Assembly (NCBI RefSeq): GCF_003857055.1
Contig: NZ_QGSZ01000268.1
Coordinates: 1-39,715 of the forward strand
Direction: 5' to 3'
DNA: 39,715 nt
Source of the DNA: Micromonospora inaquosa
Lineage (GTDB): Bacteria > Actinomycetota > Actinomycetes > Mycobacteriales > Micromonosporaceae
The notes beneath the pieces are model-generated. The model ran no database searches. It was not told the origin of the DNA and saw nothing but the letters and a program-made list of their open reading frames with translations. A program made the position numbers and the translations under genes. This document shows positions 1-7,928 of this stretch, in pieces (the stretch's first letter is position 1; each line of letters starts with the position of its first letter).

Positions 1-82
1 TCTTGGCGGGGGCCGGCGGCGGGGGTCGTCGGTGAACGGAAGTCCGGGACCCGGAAGTCCGCGACCGGCGACCCCGCCAAGA
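1..82 (-). terminator. Hairpin downstream of the chitosanase gene
   Basis: Bases 1-11 and 72-82 form a perfect 11-bp inverted repeat (TCTTGGCGGGG / CCCCGCCAAGA), and GCCGG at 12-16 can continue the stem with CCGGC at 65-69. It lies 9 bp past the chitosanase stop codon on the minus strand, so it is a likely factor-independent terminator without a clear U-tract, as is common at this GC content. The left edge touches the window end, so the stem could be longer. Confidence 0.55.
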
Positions 83-91
83 ACCGGTGAG

Positions 92-1300
92 CTAGCCGAT
101 GCGGAACTGGTCGCCGTAGACGGCGAACACCAGCGGGGTGTTCAGGTTGAAGTTGCCGTTGTTGAGGAACACCCGCTGGGCGGTGTCGACGCGGGAGGTG
201 TCCGAGTGGGCCTCCTCCTTCTTCATCTCGATGACCCGCTCGTCGAGGAAGGCGTTGAGCCAGGTCCGTTCGTCGCCGCCCTGGGCTGGCGGTTTGGCCC
301 GGTTCAGGGCGCGGCTGCGGATCTGACGCATCCCCTCGTACCCGTGCATGACCGCCGCGTCGTAGTAGGCGAACTGGCCGAGCGCCCGGACCTGGTCGTT
401 CTTGCCGTCGCGTACCGACGGGTTGAAGTAGACCCGGTCGCGTTCGGCCTCCTGGGCGGCCTGGAAGACCGAGTCGGTGGCCGCGGTCCGCCAGTCGCGG
501 GGGAAGTTGGGGTCGAGGCCGGAGTGCGACGGGGTGCCGTTGACGTTGCGCAACGCCGGCAGGTAGCCGGCGAGCACGTTGCCCGGCTTGGTGCGGGTGT
601 ACGCCTCGACCAGTTCGAGCATGTCGCCGGTGCCGGAGCAGAAGCCGATGATGCCGGCGGTGTAGCCGCGCCCGTCACCGATGTCCTCGATGTAGGAGAA
701 CTGCGCGCGCCAGTCGAGCGAGGAGTTCTCCGCGGCCGAGACGAGCTGCATGGCGACGTCCTTCTTCGCCGGGTCGTCGAGGTTGGTGCCGCTCGGGTTG
801 GTGGGCGTGGGGGTGGTGGTGCCACCGCCCGGCAGGGTCCACCGCTGGTTGGTGGTGCCGCCGCAGGTCCAGATCTGCAACCGGGTGCCGTTCGCGGTGC
901 TCCGGTCGGTGACGTCGAGGCACTTGCCGGAGCTGGAGTTGATGAGTGCGCCGTTGCTGGCGGTCCACTTCTGCGCGCCGGTGTTGTTGCAGTCGTACAG
1001 CTGCACCTTGGCGCCGTTGGCGGTCGACGCGGCGGTGACGTCGAGGCACTTGCCGAGTGCGCGGATCGAGTTGTCGGTGTTGCCGACGGTCCACGTCTGG
1101 GCCGCGCTGCCGTTGCAGTCGTAGAGCTGGACGGGTGTGCCGTTGGCCGGGTTGGCGCCGGCCACGTCGATGCACTTACCGCCGAGGCCGGTGATCGGGC
1201 CGGCGGTCGCGGCGCTCGCCGACGGCAGGCCGTAGCCGACGGCGGCGACACCGATCAGCAGGGTTCCCACGACGTAGGCGACTGTTCTCTGGTGAACCAT
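92..1300 (-). CDS. Secreted GH46 chitosanase with N-terminal ricin-type (CBM13) lectin
   Basis: 402-residue secreted endo-chitosanase that should hydrolyse beta-1,4 bonds in chitosan. Residues 1-31 are a signal peptide ending ASA-A. Residues ~36-157 are a beta-trefoil lectin with three repeats, each with a CxDV start and a QxW end (QTW, QKW, QRW). A Thr/Pro linker (~158-172) leads to the GH46 domain (~173-402), which begins LDDPAKKDVAMQLVSAAENS and closely resembles Streptomyces N174 chitosanase. Glu191 (AENSSLDW) and Asp209 (IGDGRGY) match its catalytic Glu22 and Asp40. The catalytic domain is full length. Lectin-first order is less usual than a bare GH46 or a C-terminal binding module. The gene is monocistronic, read away from the sigma factor gene. 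A ROK/CsnR-like half palindrome lies upstream at 1388-1400. Confidence 0.95.
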   Translation of the reverse strand: MVHQRTVAYVVGTLLIGVAAVGYGLPSASAATAGPITGLGGKCIDVAGANPANGTPVQLYDCNGSAAQTWTVGNTDNSIRALGKCLDVTAASTANGAKVQLYDCNNTGAQKWTASNGALINSSSGKCLDVTDRSTANGTRLQIWTCGGTTNQRWTLPGGGTTTPTPTNPSGTNLDDPAKKDVAMQLVSAAENSSLDWRAQFSYIEDIGDGRGYTAGIIGFCSGTGDMLELVEAYTRTKPGNVLAGYLPALRNVNGTPSHSGLDPNFPRDWRTAATDSVFQAAQEAERDRVYFNPSVRDGKNDQVRALGQFAYYDAAVMHGYEGMRQIRSRALNRAKPPAQGGDERTWLNAFLDERVIEMKKEEAHSDTSRVDTAQRVFLNNGNFNLNTPLVFAVYGDQFRIG

Positions 1301-1387
1301 GGTGTTCCTCGGGGAAGGGGCGGCGTGCCGCCAGCCGGTCGGTGGCCCGGCGCGACAGTTCGGGCCCCGGCGGGCACCGCGAGCATC

Positions 1388-1400
1388 AGGAAACTGTATT
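1388..1400. promoter_or_regulatory. Possible CsnR-like (ROK) operator upstream of chitosanase
   Basis: On the minus strand the site reads AATACAGTTTCCT. It agrees at 10 of 13 positions with AGGAAAGTTTCCT, the palindrome described from memory for the ROK repressor CsnR at Streptomyces chitosanase genes. Only the half AGTTTCCT is intact. The site is about 90 bp upstream of the chitosanase start, inside a short A/T-rich island, which is a sensible promoter position. The assignment is tentative. Confidence 0.3.
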
Positions 1401-1563
1401 AACAGATACCAGCCCGTCTATTTCTCGTCAATCGACGACCGCGAGGCGTGACACCGCCAGTTCACCCCGTCGTTGGCCGGGCGTCCGTGCCGGTGGCTAT
1501 CGTCGGGCCGTAACTGATCAACGGGCCGGTCCATCGGAACCAGCACCGTCCGACGGACAGAAG

Positions 1564-2169
1564 ATGGTCATGGAGTCGAGTCTGCGCGCTCGGGTGCGAG
1601 CCGGTGACCCCGGCGCGTTCGCCGAGCTGTTCGACCGGTACGCGCGCTCGGTGTACAACCACGCGTTCCGGCTGACCGCCGAGTGGGCCACGGCGGAGGA
1701 CGTCATGGCCGCCACGTACCTGCAAGCCTGGCGTTCCCGGGAGCGGGTCACCGAGGAGGGCGGGTCGCTGCGTCCCTGGCTGCTCGGCATCGCCACCAAC
1801 GAGGCCCGCAACCACACCCGCAGCAACCGCCGGTACCGCAGGGTGGCCGCCGCGCTCCTCGCCTCCGACTTCACACTGCCCGACCACGCCGACGAGGTCG
1901 CCGGCCGACTCGATGACAGCCGACGCATCGCCGCCGCGATCGACGCGCTCGCCCGGCTGCGTCGGCCCGAGCGCGAGGTGTTGACCCTGTGCCTGTGGGA
2001 GGGCCTCGACTACGAGTCGGCGGCGGAGGCGCTGGGCGTTCCGGTCGGCACGGTGCGGTCCCGACTGTCGCGTGCCCGTGCCCGGCTCCGTACCCTCGTC
2101 GATGCCCCGCCGCGCGCCGCGCGACCGCCGGTCGTGGACGCCCCGCTCGTGCAGGAGGGCAGCCAGTGA
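1564..2169 (+). CDS. ECF-type RNA polymerase sigma factor
   Basis: About 201 residues. Region 2 (FAELFDRYARSVYNHAFRLT to AEDVMAATYLQAWR) and region 4 (LRRPEREVLTLCLWEGLDYE followed by AAEALGVPVGTVRSRLSRAR, a clear helix-turn-helix) are both present, with no region 1 or 3, as in extracytoplasmic-function sigma factors. The open frame extends upstream, but the upstream residues look non-coding, so ATG 1564 or ATG 1570 is the probable start. Neither has a strong ribosome site. The stop overlaps the GTG of the next gene (GTGA), implying translational coupling with the membrane protein that occupies the usual anti-sigma position. The C-terminal tail is Pro/Ala rich. Confidence 0.9.
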   Translation: MVMESSLRARVRAGDPGAFAELFDRYARSVYNHAFRLTAEWATAEDVMAATYLQAWRSRERVTEEGGSLRPWLLGIATNEARNHTRSNRRYRRVAAALLASDFTLPDHADEVAGRLDDSRRIAAAIDALARLRRPEREVLTLCLWEGLDYESAAEALGVPVGTVRSRLSRARARLRTLVDAPPRAARPPVVDAPLVQEGSQ

Positions 2170-2876
2170 GCGCGCCAGACCCGGCCGAGTGGGCGGAGAT
2201 CGCCCCCCACCCCGGCGATCACGACCTGCCCGCGGGCAGGCACGAGCTGCACCGCAGCCGGCTGCTGACGGCGATCGCGCAGGAGCGGCGTACCCGTGCG
2301 TCATCCCGGGCGTTGTTGCGCCCCGCGCTCGCGCTGGCCGCGGTGGTTGCGGTCGCGGCGGGGGGTGCCGCGCTCGCCGTCAGGTCGAGCGACGACCCCC
2401 CGGCGGCGCTGCCGTCGCCGGCCGCGAGCCGTTCGGCCGCTCGGCCCGCGCCGCCGGGCGCGGTCGCCAAGATCCGCGCGTACGGCACTGTGCGCCAACT
2501 CACCGACACAGCGGACCTGGTGGTCCGTGGCGAGGTCGTGTCGGTGGCGGACGGGCGGACCGTCTACCGGGTGGCCGAGGTGCTCTACCGTGCGCCGGTC
2601 GCCGCGGTCTCCACCGAGATCACGTTGGGCACGGAATCGGTCGGGCCGCCCGGCCGGCCGACCGTCCTCTACCTGGCCCTCAGCGGCCCGGAGGCGCGCG
2701 TCTACGCCCCGCTGAGCGCCGACTTCGGGATCTTCGACCTCGACGGGGAGACGGCCACCAGCCGATCGTCGACGATGGCGGTGACCGGTCTGCGCGCCGA
2801 GGACGCCACCGGGGTGGGCCGTGCGTTCGTCACCACGCTGGCCGAGCTCCGCCAACTCGCCCGCGAGCGCGGCTGA
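2166..2876 (+). CDS. Single-pass membrane protein in anti-sigma position
   Basis: 236 residues, GTG start overlapping the sigma factor stop. A cytosolic N-terminus of about 55 residues contains LPAGRHELHRSRLLTAIAQE, like the short N-terminal helix of CU044_5270-type proteins encoded after actinobacterial ECF sigma genes. One transmembrane segment follows (about residues 58-76), then a Pro/Ala-rich linker and an extracytoplasmic domain from KIRAYGTVRQLTDTADLVVR to the end. No ZAS zinc motif (HxxxCxxC) is seen, so if it is an anti-sigma factor it is not of the zinc type. The outer domain is clearly paralogous to the lipoprotein encoded next (YGTV.QL...ADLVVRGEV; PLSADFGIFD versus TLSGDFGVFD). 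A role in binding or sensing for the sigma factor is inferred from coupling and layout. Confidence 0.75.
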   Translation: MSAPDPAEWAEIAPHPGDHDLPAGRHELHRSRLLTAIAQERRTRASSRALLRPALALAAVVAVAAGGAALAVRSSDDPPAALPSPAASRSAARPAPPGAVAKIRAYGTVRQLTDTADLVVRGEVVSVADGRTVYRVAEVLYRAPVAAVSTEITLGTESVGPPGRPTVLYLALSGPEARVYAPLSADFGIFDLDGETATSRSSTMAVTGLRAEDATGVGRAFVTTLAELRQLARERG

Positions 2877-2925
2877 GCCCCGAAGAACGAGGCTGAGCCC
2901 AGAGGAGCGCGGGCTGAGGCCAGAA
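2867..2925 (+). repeat. Three tandem copies of a ~20-bp unit
   Basis: The core GGCTGAGCCC or its variant GGCTGAGGCC occurs at 2871-2880, 2891-2900 and 2912-2921, each preceded by a CG-rich tetramer and followed by a purine-rich GA(A/G)GA-like stretch. The period is 20-21 bp. The first copy contains the stop codon of the membrane protein gene, and the rest fill the spacer before the lipoprotein gene. Function unknown; it may be slippage-generated or a binding array. Confidence 0.6.
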
Positions 2926-2930
2926 AAGAT

Positions 2931-2959
2931 GGAACTCGGTGCTCGGCCCGCACAGATAG
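2931..2959 (+). promoter_or_regulatory. Candidate ECF-type promoter before the lipoprotein gene
   Basis: GGAACT at 2931-2936 matches the GGAAC core of many ECF sigma -35 elements. A spacer of about 17 bp leads to AGATAG at 2954-2959. This would give a transcript starting about 60 bp before the lipoprotein ATG and could place that gene under the neighbouring sigma factor. The -10 element is not a good match to known ECF consensus, so this is a weak call. Confidence 0.25.
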
Positions 2960-3027
2960 AAGGCGTAAGCAGTGCCGCGTTCCGAGCGAGACGACTCGGG
3001 ACGGCACCGAGACGCAAGGAGCGTTCC

Positions 3028-3660
3028 ATGGCAGTCGACCTGCGCCGTACCCGGTCTCTGGTGGCCACCGCCGCCGCCGTGCTCGCCGCGGCGGCGTTGT
3101 CCGCCTGTGGCAGCACCGGCGCCGACAAGGCCGCCGCGCCCGCCCCGAGCAGCGCCGCCCCGACCACCGCCGCCCCGAGCAGCGCCGCCACGCCGACCAA
3201 CGCCGTGCCGCCGATCAAGGGCAAGCTGCGCGGGTACGGCACCGTGCAGCAGCTCAGCGAGGCCGCGGACCTGGTCGTACGCGGCGAGGTCGAGGCGGCT
3301 GGTTTCCGGGTGGACGAGGTGCTGCGGGCCGCGACCGGGTCGACCGTGCGGGCCGGGGCGCGGATCACGCTCGCCAGCCTGCCCGCCGGTGTGCCGGACA
3401 TGGCGAACATGTCCAAGCTCGAAGCGGGCCAGGTCGTGGTGCTCTACCTCGCCAAGGACCCGGCAGCCCCGACGTTCCAGACGCTCAGCGGTGACTTCGG
3501 GGTGTTCGACGTGAGCGGAACCGGCGCGGAGGCCGTCGCCGTGACCCGCTCGCAGGCCATGGCCGTCAGCGGCCTGCTCGCCGAGGACCCGGCCGCGTCC
3601 GGCCACGGTTTCCGCACCACCCTCGGCCAGCTGCGCACGGTCGCCGCCCAGGTCAAGTAG
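3028..3660 (+). CDS. Secreted lipoprotein paralogous to the sigma-linked membrane protein
   Basis: 210 residues. Lipoprotein signal peptide with lipobox LSAC (Cys at about residue 26), then an Ala/Pro/Ser/Thr-rich linker to residue ~58 and a C-terminal domain of ~150 residues. ATG 3028 is chosen because AAGGA sits 7 bp upstream and the signal peptide begins there. The domain matches the outer domain of the preceding protein: YGTVQQLSEAADLVVRGEV, a DEVL segment, LEAGQVVVLYLA, TLSGDFGVFDV, and a shared tail (MAV.GL.AEDP...G.GF.TTL..LR). The function of this family is unknown to me. The repeated pairing suggests a surface ligand or decoy for the membrane protein. Confidence 0.8.
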   Translation: MAVDLRRTRSLVATAAAVLAAAALSACGSTGADKAAAPAPSSAAPTTAAPSSAATPTNAVPPIKGKLRGYGTVQQLSEAADLVVRGEVEAAGFRVDEVLRAATGSTVRAGARITLASLPAGVPDMANMSKLEAGQVVVLYLAKDPAAPTFQTLSGDFGVFDVSGTGAEAVAVTRSQAMAVSGLLAEDPAASGHGFRTTLGQLRTVAAQVK

Positions 3661-3671
3661 GACGAGTGGGA

Positions 3672-3704
3672 ACGCGGACGGCGCCCGCCGAGTGCCGTCC
3701 GCGT
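3672..3704. terminator. Bidirectional terminator hairpin
   Basis: A perfect 11-bp stem (ACGCGGACGGC / GCCGTCCGCGT) with an 11-nt loop sits in the 46-bp gap between the converging lipoprotein and xylosidase genes. It can serve both strands. Confidence 0.75.
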
Positions 3705-3706
3705 GG

Positions 3707-5335
3707 TCACTGCTCCCGGTAGGTGGCGAGGTCGAAGTCGGCGTGTACGCCGTCGCCGGCGCCCAGGTCCTGCACCCACAGGCCGAGGAAGGCCCCGGTG
3801 AAGCCCCACGCCGCGGGCTCACCGTCGATGATCAGTGCGGCGTGTTCGTCGGACAGGATGGTCGCGTCCAGCTCGACCGGTAGCCGCCGCCAACCGGTGC
3901 CGAGGTCGTAGTCGAAGCGCACCACCGGCCCGTCGAAGACGGCCCGCAGGCCGACCCGGGTGACGCCGTCGGCATCGACGGTCAGCTCGGGGTACGCGGT
4001 GCGCCGCCCGTTGTCTGAGCTGAGCAGCTCCAGCACCGTCCGCCCGTCGTCGCCCCGGGTCAGGTAGAGGTGGTGCCAGTTGAGGGTGTTGTAGTAGGCG
4101 GTGATCCCGGCGAGCTGGCGGTGGTCGGCCGGTTCGAACTCCACAACGGTCTCCAGCGAACACTCCATCGCGCCGACGCGTCGCCCGACCAGGCTGGGTG
4201 ACTGTCGGCCGACCGGCGACTGTCCGCCGTGAATCCGCAGGTACGACGGGCGGGTGTGCAGGTCGACCCAGTCCGCGGTGGCCGGTCGCCGCAGCGTCGA
4301 CCAGCACCGCCCCAGCTCGGGGGCGTCGAAGTGGTCCGTCTCGGGCTCCGGCGGCCACGGGTGCGCGGGCAGGTTGGGTGCGACGACCTCGTCCGCGGGC
4401 ACCCCTCCGGCGACCCGTGGCCAGCAGCCCGACGGCCACTCGACCCGCTGGATCGCGGTTTCCCGGCCGAGGACGCAGTTGCCCAGCGGCGAGTACGGGC
4501 GGCCAACCAGGTGGGCCAGGTACCACTCGCCGTGCTGGGTGCGGACCAGGCTGCCGTGGCCCGCCTTCTGCAACCGCAGGTCGGGTCGCCCGCAGGAGGT
4601 CAGCAGCGGCCCGTCCGGGTCCACCTGGTACGGCCCGAACAGCTCCCGGGACCTGGCCATGGTGACCTGGTGCTCCCAGCTCGTGCCGCCCTCGGCGGTG
4701 ATCAGCCAGTACCAACCGTCGTGGCGGTACAGATGCGGACCCTCGGTGAGCCCGGCCGGGGAACCGGTGAACAGGATGCGAGGGTTGCCGACCAGACGCC
4801 GCGCGGCCAGGTCGTACTGCTGGATCTCGATGCCACCGAAGCGGTCGCGGCCGGGTCGCCAGTCGGCGCTCATGCTCAGCAGCCACGTGGTGCCGTCGTC
4901 GTCCTGGAACAGCGACGCGTCGAACCCGCGCCCGTGCAGCTTCACCGGCTCGGACCAGGGGCCGGTGATGTCCTCGGCGCTGACCAGGAAGTTCTGCGGA
5001 TCCCAGTAACCGCTGGCGAAGCTGGCCACGTCGCTGTAGACGAGGTGGAACTGACCATCGTGGTACGACAGGTCGGGCGCCCACACCCCGTTGGAGTCGC
5101 CGCAGCCGCGCAGATCGAGCAGACGCCGTTCGGTGATGATCCCACCCAGGCTGCGCCAGTTCACCAGATCACGCGAGTGGTGCACGAGCACACCCGGGTA
5201 CCACTCGAAGGTCGAGGTGGCCAGGTAGTAGTCGTCGCCGAGGCGCAGGATCGACGGGTCCGGGTGGAACCCGGCGAGGACGGGATTGCGGATCGACCGG
5301 GTAGCGGTCGCCACGTTAGCCATGTCGGTCGACAC
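3707..5335 (-). CDS. GH43 beta-xylosidase / alpha-L-arabinofuranosidase-type enzyme
   Basis: 542 residues, no signal peptide, so probably intracellular and acting on imported xylo-oligosaccharides. The N-terminal five-bladed propeller has the GH43 catalytic triad: Asp26 (HPDPSI, base), Asp139 (GFDASLFQDDDG) and Glu199 (LTEGPHLY, acid). The C-terminal ~200 residues form the beta-sandwich typical of large GH43 xylosidases. A GTG start at 5335 is preferred over the in-frame ATG at 5323 because GAGAGGGGAG lies just upstream of it. Divergent from a sugar ABC operon with a LacI regulator, as in Streptomyces bxl loci. Exact substrate (xylobiose or arabinoxylo-oligosaccharide) cannot be told from sequence. 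Confidence 0.93.
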   Translation of the reverse strand: MSTDMANVATATRSIRNPVLAGFHPDPSILRLGDDYYLATSTFEWYPGVLVHHSRDLVNWRSLGGIITERRLLDLRGCGDSNGVWAPDLSYHDGQFHLVYSDVASFASGYWDPQNFLVSAEDITGPWSEPVKLHGRGFDASLFQDDDGTTWLLSMSADWRPGRDRFGGIEIQQYDLAARRLVGNPRILFTGSPAGLTEGPHLYRHDGWYWLITAEGGTSWEHQVTMARSRELFGPYQVDPDGPLLTSCGRPDLRLQKAGHGSLVRTQHGEWYLAHLVGRPYSPLGNCVLGRETAIQRVEWPSGCWPRVAGGVPADEVVAPNLPAHPWPPEPETDHFDAPELGRCWSTLRRPATADWVDLHTRPSYLRIHGGQSPVGRQSPSLVGRRVGAMECSLETVVEFEPADHRQLAGITAYYNTLNWHHLYLTRGDDGRTVLELLSSDNGRRTAYPELTVDADGVTRVGLRAVFDGPVVRFDYDLGTGWRRLPVELDATILSDEHAALIIDGEPAAWGFTGAFLGLWVQDLGAGDGVHADFDLATYREQ

Positions 5336-5363
5336 GAGGGCTCCCCTCTCGACGGGCTGTTGG

Positions 5364-5377
5364 AACTTCCGGAAACT
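5364..5377. promoter_or_regulatory. Semi-palindrome near the xylosidase start
   Basis: AACTTCCGGAAACT is palindromic at 12 of 14 positions around TTCCGGAA. It lies about 30 bp upstream of the xylosidase GTG, in the divergent promoter region. It is a plausible regulator-binding site, but a match to a known operator is not established. Confidence 0.35.
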
Positions 5378-5442
5378 CGTGATTCTTGGCCATTGACGGC
5401 CGTCCCTACGCTAGCCGGTCTTTTCGTATTAGGACAGAGGTA

Positions 5443-5471
5443 TTGACCGGTGAGGCGACAGCTCGTAGCGT
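5443..5471 (+). promoter_or_regulatory. Promoter of the sugar ABC transport operon
   Basis: TTGACC (5443-5448) and TAGCGT (5466-5471) are separated by 17 bp, a good fit to an actinobacterial housekeeping promoter. Transcription would start near 5478, giving a leader of about 110 nt that includes the GAAAGTTTC palindrome. Confidence 0.6.
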
Positions 5472-5504
5472 GCCGGCCATCGATCGGTATTACCGGCGAA
5501 GCAT

Positions 5505-5515
5505 TGAAAGTTTCG
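5505..5515. promoter_or_regulatory. GAAA-N-TTTC operator (xylan-type)
   Basis: TGAAAGTTTCG contains the perfect inverted repeat GAAA-G-TTTC. It resembles the CGAAA-N-TTTCG elements described for Streptomyces xylanase and xylobiose-uptake (bxl) promoters. It lies just downstream of the predicted start of transcription, where a bound LacI repressor would block elongation. The LacI regulator at 8819-9838 is the natural candidate. Confidence 0.55.
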
Positions 5516-5587
5516 GAGATCCATGGATCCCCACCCGCCGGCTCGGCCGGCGTTCGAGCACCCCCTGAGTCCCCGAAGGGATGGATC

Positions 5588-6880
5588 ATGACTACGCACC
5601 TCTCCCGCCGAACGCTGCTCGGTCTCGCCGGTGCCGGTGCCGGCGCCTATCTGCTGAGCGCCTGCGGCGACGACGAGCCCAGCGACCCGAACGCCCCGCA
5701 GACCATCAACTGGTGGCACATCCAGAACACCGAGCCGATGCTTCCGGTCTGGGCGGCGCTGGCCACCGAGTACAAGGCCGCGCACCCGAACGTCACCCTC
5801 GATATCCAGCCCCTGGAGAACGAGGCGTTCAAGGCCAAGCTCACCACCGCCACCCAGGCTGGTGACCCGCCCGACCTCTTCCAGTCCTGGGGTGGTGGCG
5901 TGCTCAAGCAGCAGGTGGACGCGGGCCTGGTCAAGGACATCACCGACGACGTGAAGCCGTGGATCGGGAGCCTGCTGCCCGCCGCCCTGGAGCCGTACAC
6001 GATCGACGACAAGATCTACGGCGTCCCGTTCGACATCGGCATGGTCGGTTTCTGGTACAACAAGGACCTCTTCGCCCGTGCTGGCATCACCGCCGCGCCC
6101 ACCACCTGGGCGGGCGTGCTCGACGCGGTCCGTCAGCTCAAGGCCGCCGGCATCACCCCGATCGCACTGGCCGGCAAGGACAAGTGGCCGGCCCACTACT
6201 ACTGGTCCTACCTCGCGATGCGCATCGGCGGGGTGGGCGCGCTACAGAAGGCCGTCGACGACAAGAACTTCGACTCCCCCGACCTCGTCGCCGCCGGCGA
6301 TCGGCTCAAGGAACTCGTCGACCTGCAGCCGTTCCAGAAGGGGTTCCTCGGCGCGGCGTACGGCACGCCCGACGGGCAGGCCGCCACCATGGGCAACGGC
6401 GGTGCGGCCATGGAGCTGATGGGGCAGTGGGCACCTGCGGTGCAGGCCTCCAGCTCCACCAGCAAGAAGGGCCTCGGCGACAAGCTCGGCTTCTTCCCGT
6501 TTCCCACTGTCGACGGCGGAAAGGGCGCCACCACCGAGGTGTTCGGCGGCGGCAACGGCTTCGCCATCGGCAAGGACGCCCCCGCGGCCACCGCCGACTT
6601 CCTGAAGTTCCTGCTCAGCACGGACAACCAGCGCAAGTCGGCGCAGACCGGCGCGGTGCTACCGACCGTGCGGGAGGCCGCGACGGCCATCCCCGACGCC
6701 AACGGCAAGCTCCTCGCGCAGACCCTGGCCAGCTACACCGGCTTCCAGCTCTACCTCGACCAGGCGTACGCGCCGGCGCTCGGTTCGCAGATCAACGACA
6801 GCGTCGCCGAGTTGATCGCCGGCAACAAGTCGCCCGCGCAGATCGTCAAGGACATCACGCAGGTGGCGAAGACCGTCTGA
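5588..6880 (+). CDS. Sugar ABC transporter substrate-binding lipoprotein
   Basis: 430 residues, family 1 extracellular solute-binding protein. The N-terminus carries twin arginines (LSRRTLLGLAG) and lipobox LSAC (Cys26), so Tat export and lipid anchoring are likely. ATG 5588 is chosen for GAAGGG 7 bp upstream and the signal peptide beginning there. Features typical of oligosaccharide-binding proteins include INWWHIQNTEPM near the mature N-terminus, DLFQSWGGG, the YGVPFDIGMVGFWYNKDLF hinge segment and an aromatic-rich C-terminal lobe. First gene of an operon with two permeases and a LacI regulator; no ATPase is encoded here, so a shared MsiK-like ATPase elsewhere is expected. Xylobiose-type ligand is inferred from the neighbouring xylosidase. 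Confidence 0.92.
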   Translation: MTTHLSRRTLLGLAGAGAGAYLLSACGDDEPSDPNAPQTINWWHIQNTEPMLPVWAALATEYKAAHPNVTLDIQPLENEAFKAKLTTATQAGDPPDLFQSWGGGVLKQQVDAGLVKDITDDVKPWIGSLLPAALEPYTIDDKIYGVPFDIGMVGFWYNKDLFARAGITAAPTTWAGVLDAVRQLKAAGITPIALAGKDKWPAHYYWSYLAMRIGGVGALQKAVDDKNFDSPDLVAAGDRLKELVDLQPFQKGFLGAAYGTPDGQAATMGNGGAAMELMGQWAPAVQASSSTSKKGLGDKLGFFPFPTVDGGKGATTEVFGGGNGFAIGKDAPAATADFLKFLLSTDNQRKSAQTGAVLPTVREAATAIPDANGKLLAQTLASYTGFQLYLDQAYAPALGSQINDSVAELIAGNKSPAQIVKDITQVAKTV

Positions 6881-6929
6881 CCGTGACCACCCACCCATCC
6901 GTAGCCGGACATCCCCCTGTGGAGTAGGC

Positions 6930-7928
6930 ATGACCAGGCCATCGACCGTGCCGGACACCAGGCACGGCGACCCGGCGACGGACCCACCGACGTCGGGGCC
7001 GGGCACCGTACGACAGCGCGGCCGCCAGCCCCGGCCGGGTCGCGGCGGCGTCCTCGCCATCTTCCTCACCCCAGCCCTGGTGCTGTTCCTGCTGCTGGTC
7101 GTCGCCCCCATCCTGGTGGCCAGCTACGCCAGCCTCTACAAGTGGAACGGCTTCGGGCTGCCGGAGAACTTCATCGGGCTGGACAACTACACCCGCGCGT
7201 TCCAGGACCCGACCTTCCGTGGTGACCTGTGGCGCGGCTTCGTCCTGGTGCTGCTGTCCCTGGTCGTCCAGCTGCCCGCGGCGTTGGCCCTGGCCATGCT
7301 GCTCAACCAGCCGCTGCGGGGCCGCGCCGCGTACCGGCTGATCTTCTTCGCACCGTACGTGCTCTCCGAGGTCACCACGGCCGTCCTGTTCGACCTGGTG
7401 TTCTCACCCAACCGGGGCCTGGGCGACGCGATCGCGACGTGGTTGAGCGCCGACGCCGGCACGGTCTTCGCTGACCCGGACACCGTGCTGTACGCCGTCT
7501 TCCTCGTGGTGTCCTGGAAGTACTTCGGCCTCTACATGATGCTGTTCCTGGCCGCCCGCCAGGGCATTCCCAAGGAGTTGTCCGAGGCCGCGGTCACCGA
7601 CGGCGCCACCGCCTGGCAGGCGTTCCGGCACGTCACCCTGCCCCTGCTCGGGCCGACGATCCGGATCAGCGTCTTCCTGTCGGTCATCGGCACCATCCAA
7701 CTGTTCGACATGGTCTGGGTGCTCACCCGGGGCGGCCCGATCCACTCGTCGGAGACCATGGCCGTGACGATGTACGAGTACGGCTTCCGCCGTTTCGAGG
7801 TCGGCTACGCCAGCGCGATCAGCATCATCATGTTCCTGCTGAGCCTCGTCTTCGCTCTCTTCTACCAGCGCATCGTCCTGCGTCGTGACACCGCGGGCGC
7901 GATCACCAACCAGGGAGGCCAGCGATGA
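6930..7928 (+). CDS. Sugar ABC transporter permease (MalF-like)
   Basis: 332 residues, inner-membrane permease of a carbohydrate uptake (CUT1) importer. About 40 hydrophilic residues precede six transmembrane segments, beginning LAIFLTPALVLFLLLVVAPI. The EAA loop that docks on the ATPase reads ELSEAAVTDGATAWQAFRHV followed by TLPLLGPT. The gene follows the binding-protein gene by 49 bp and its stop overlaps the next start (ATGA), so the two permeases are translationally coupled. Confidence 0.93.
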   Translation: MTRPSTVPDTRHGDPATDPPTSGPGTVRQRGRQPRPGRGGVLAIFLTPALVLFLLLVVAPILVASYASLYKWNGFGLPENFIGLDNYTRAFQDPTFRGDLWRGFVLVLLSLVVQLPAALALAMLLNQPLRGRAAYRLIFFAPYVLSEVTTAVLFDLVFSPNRGLGDAIATWLSADAGTVFADPDTVLYAVFLVVSWKYFGLYMMLFLAARQGIPKELSEAAVTDGATAWQAFRHVTLPLLGPTIRISVFLSVIGTIQLFDMVWVLTRGGPIHSSETMAVTMYEYGFRRFEVGYASAISIIMFLLSLVFALFYQRIVLRRDTAGAITNQGGQR

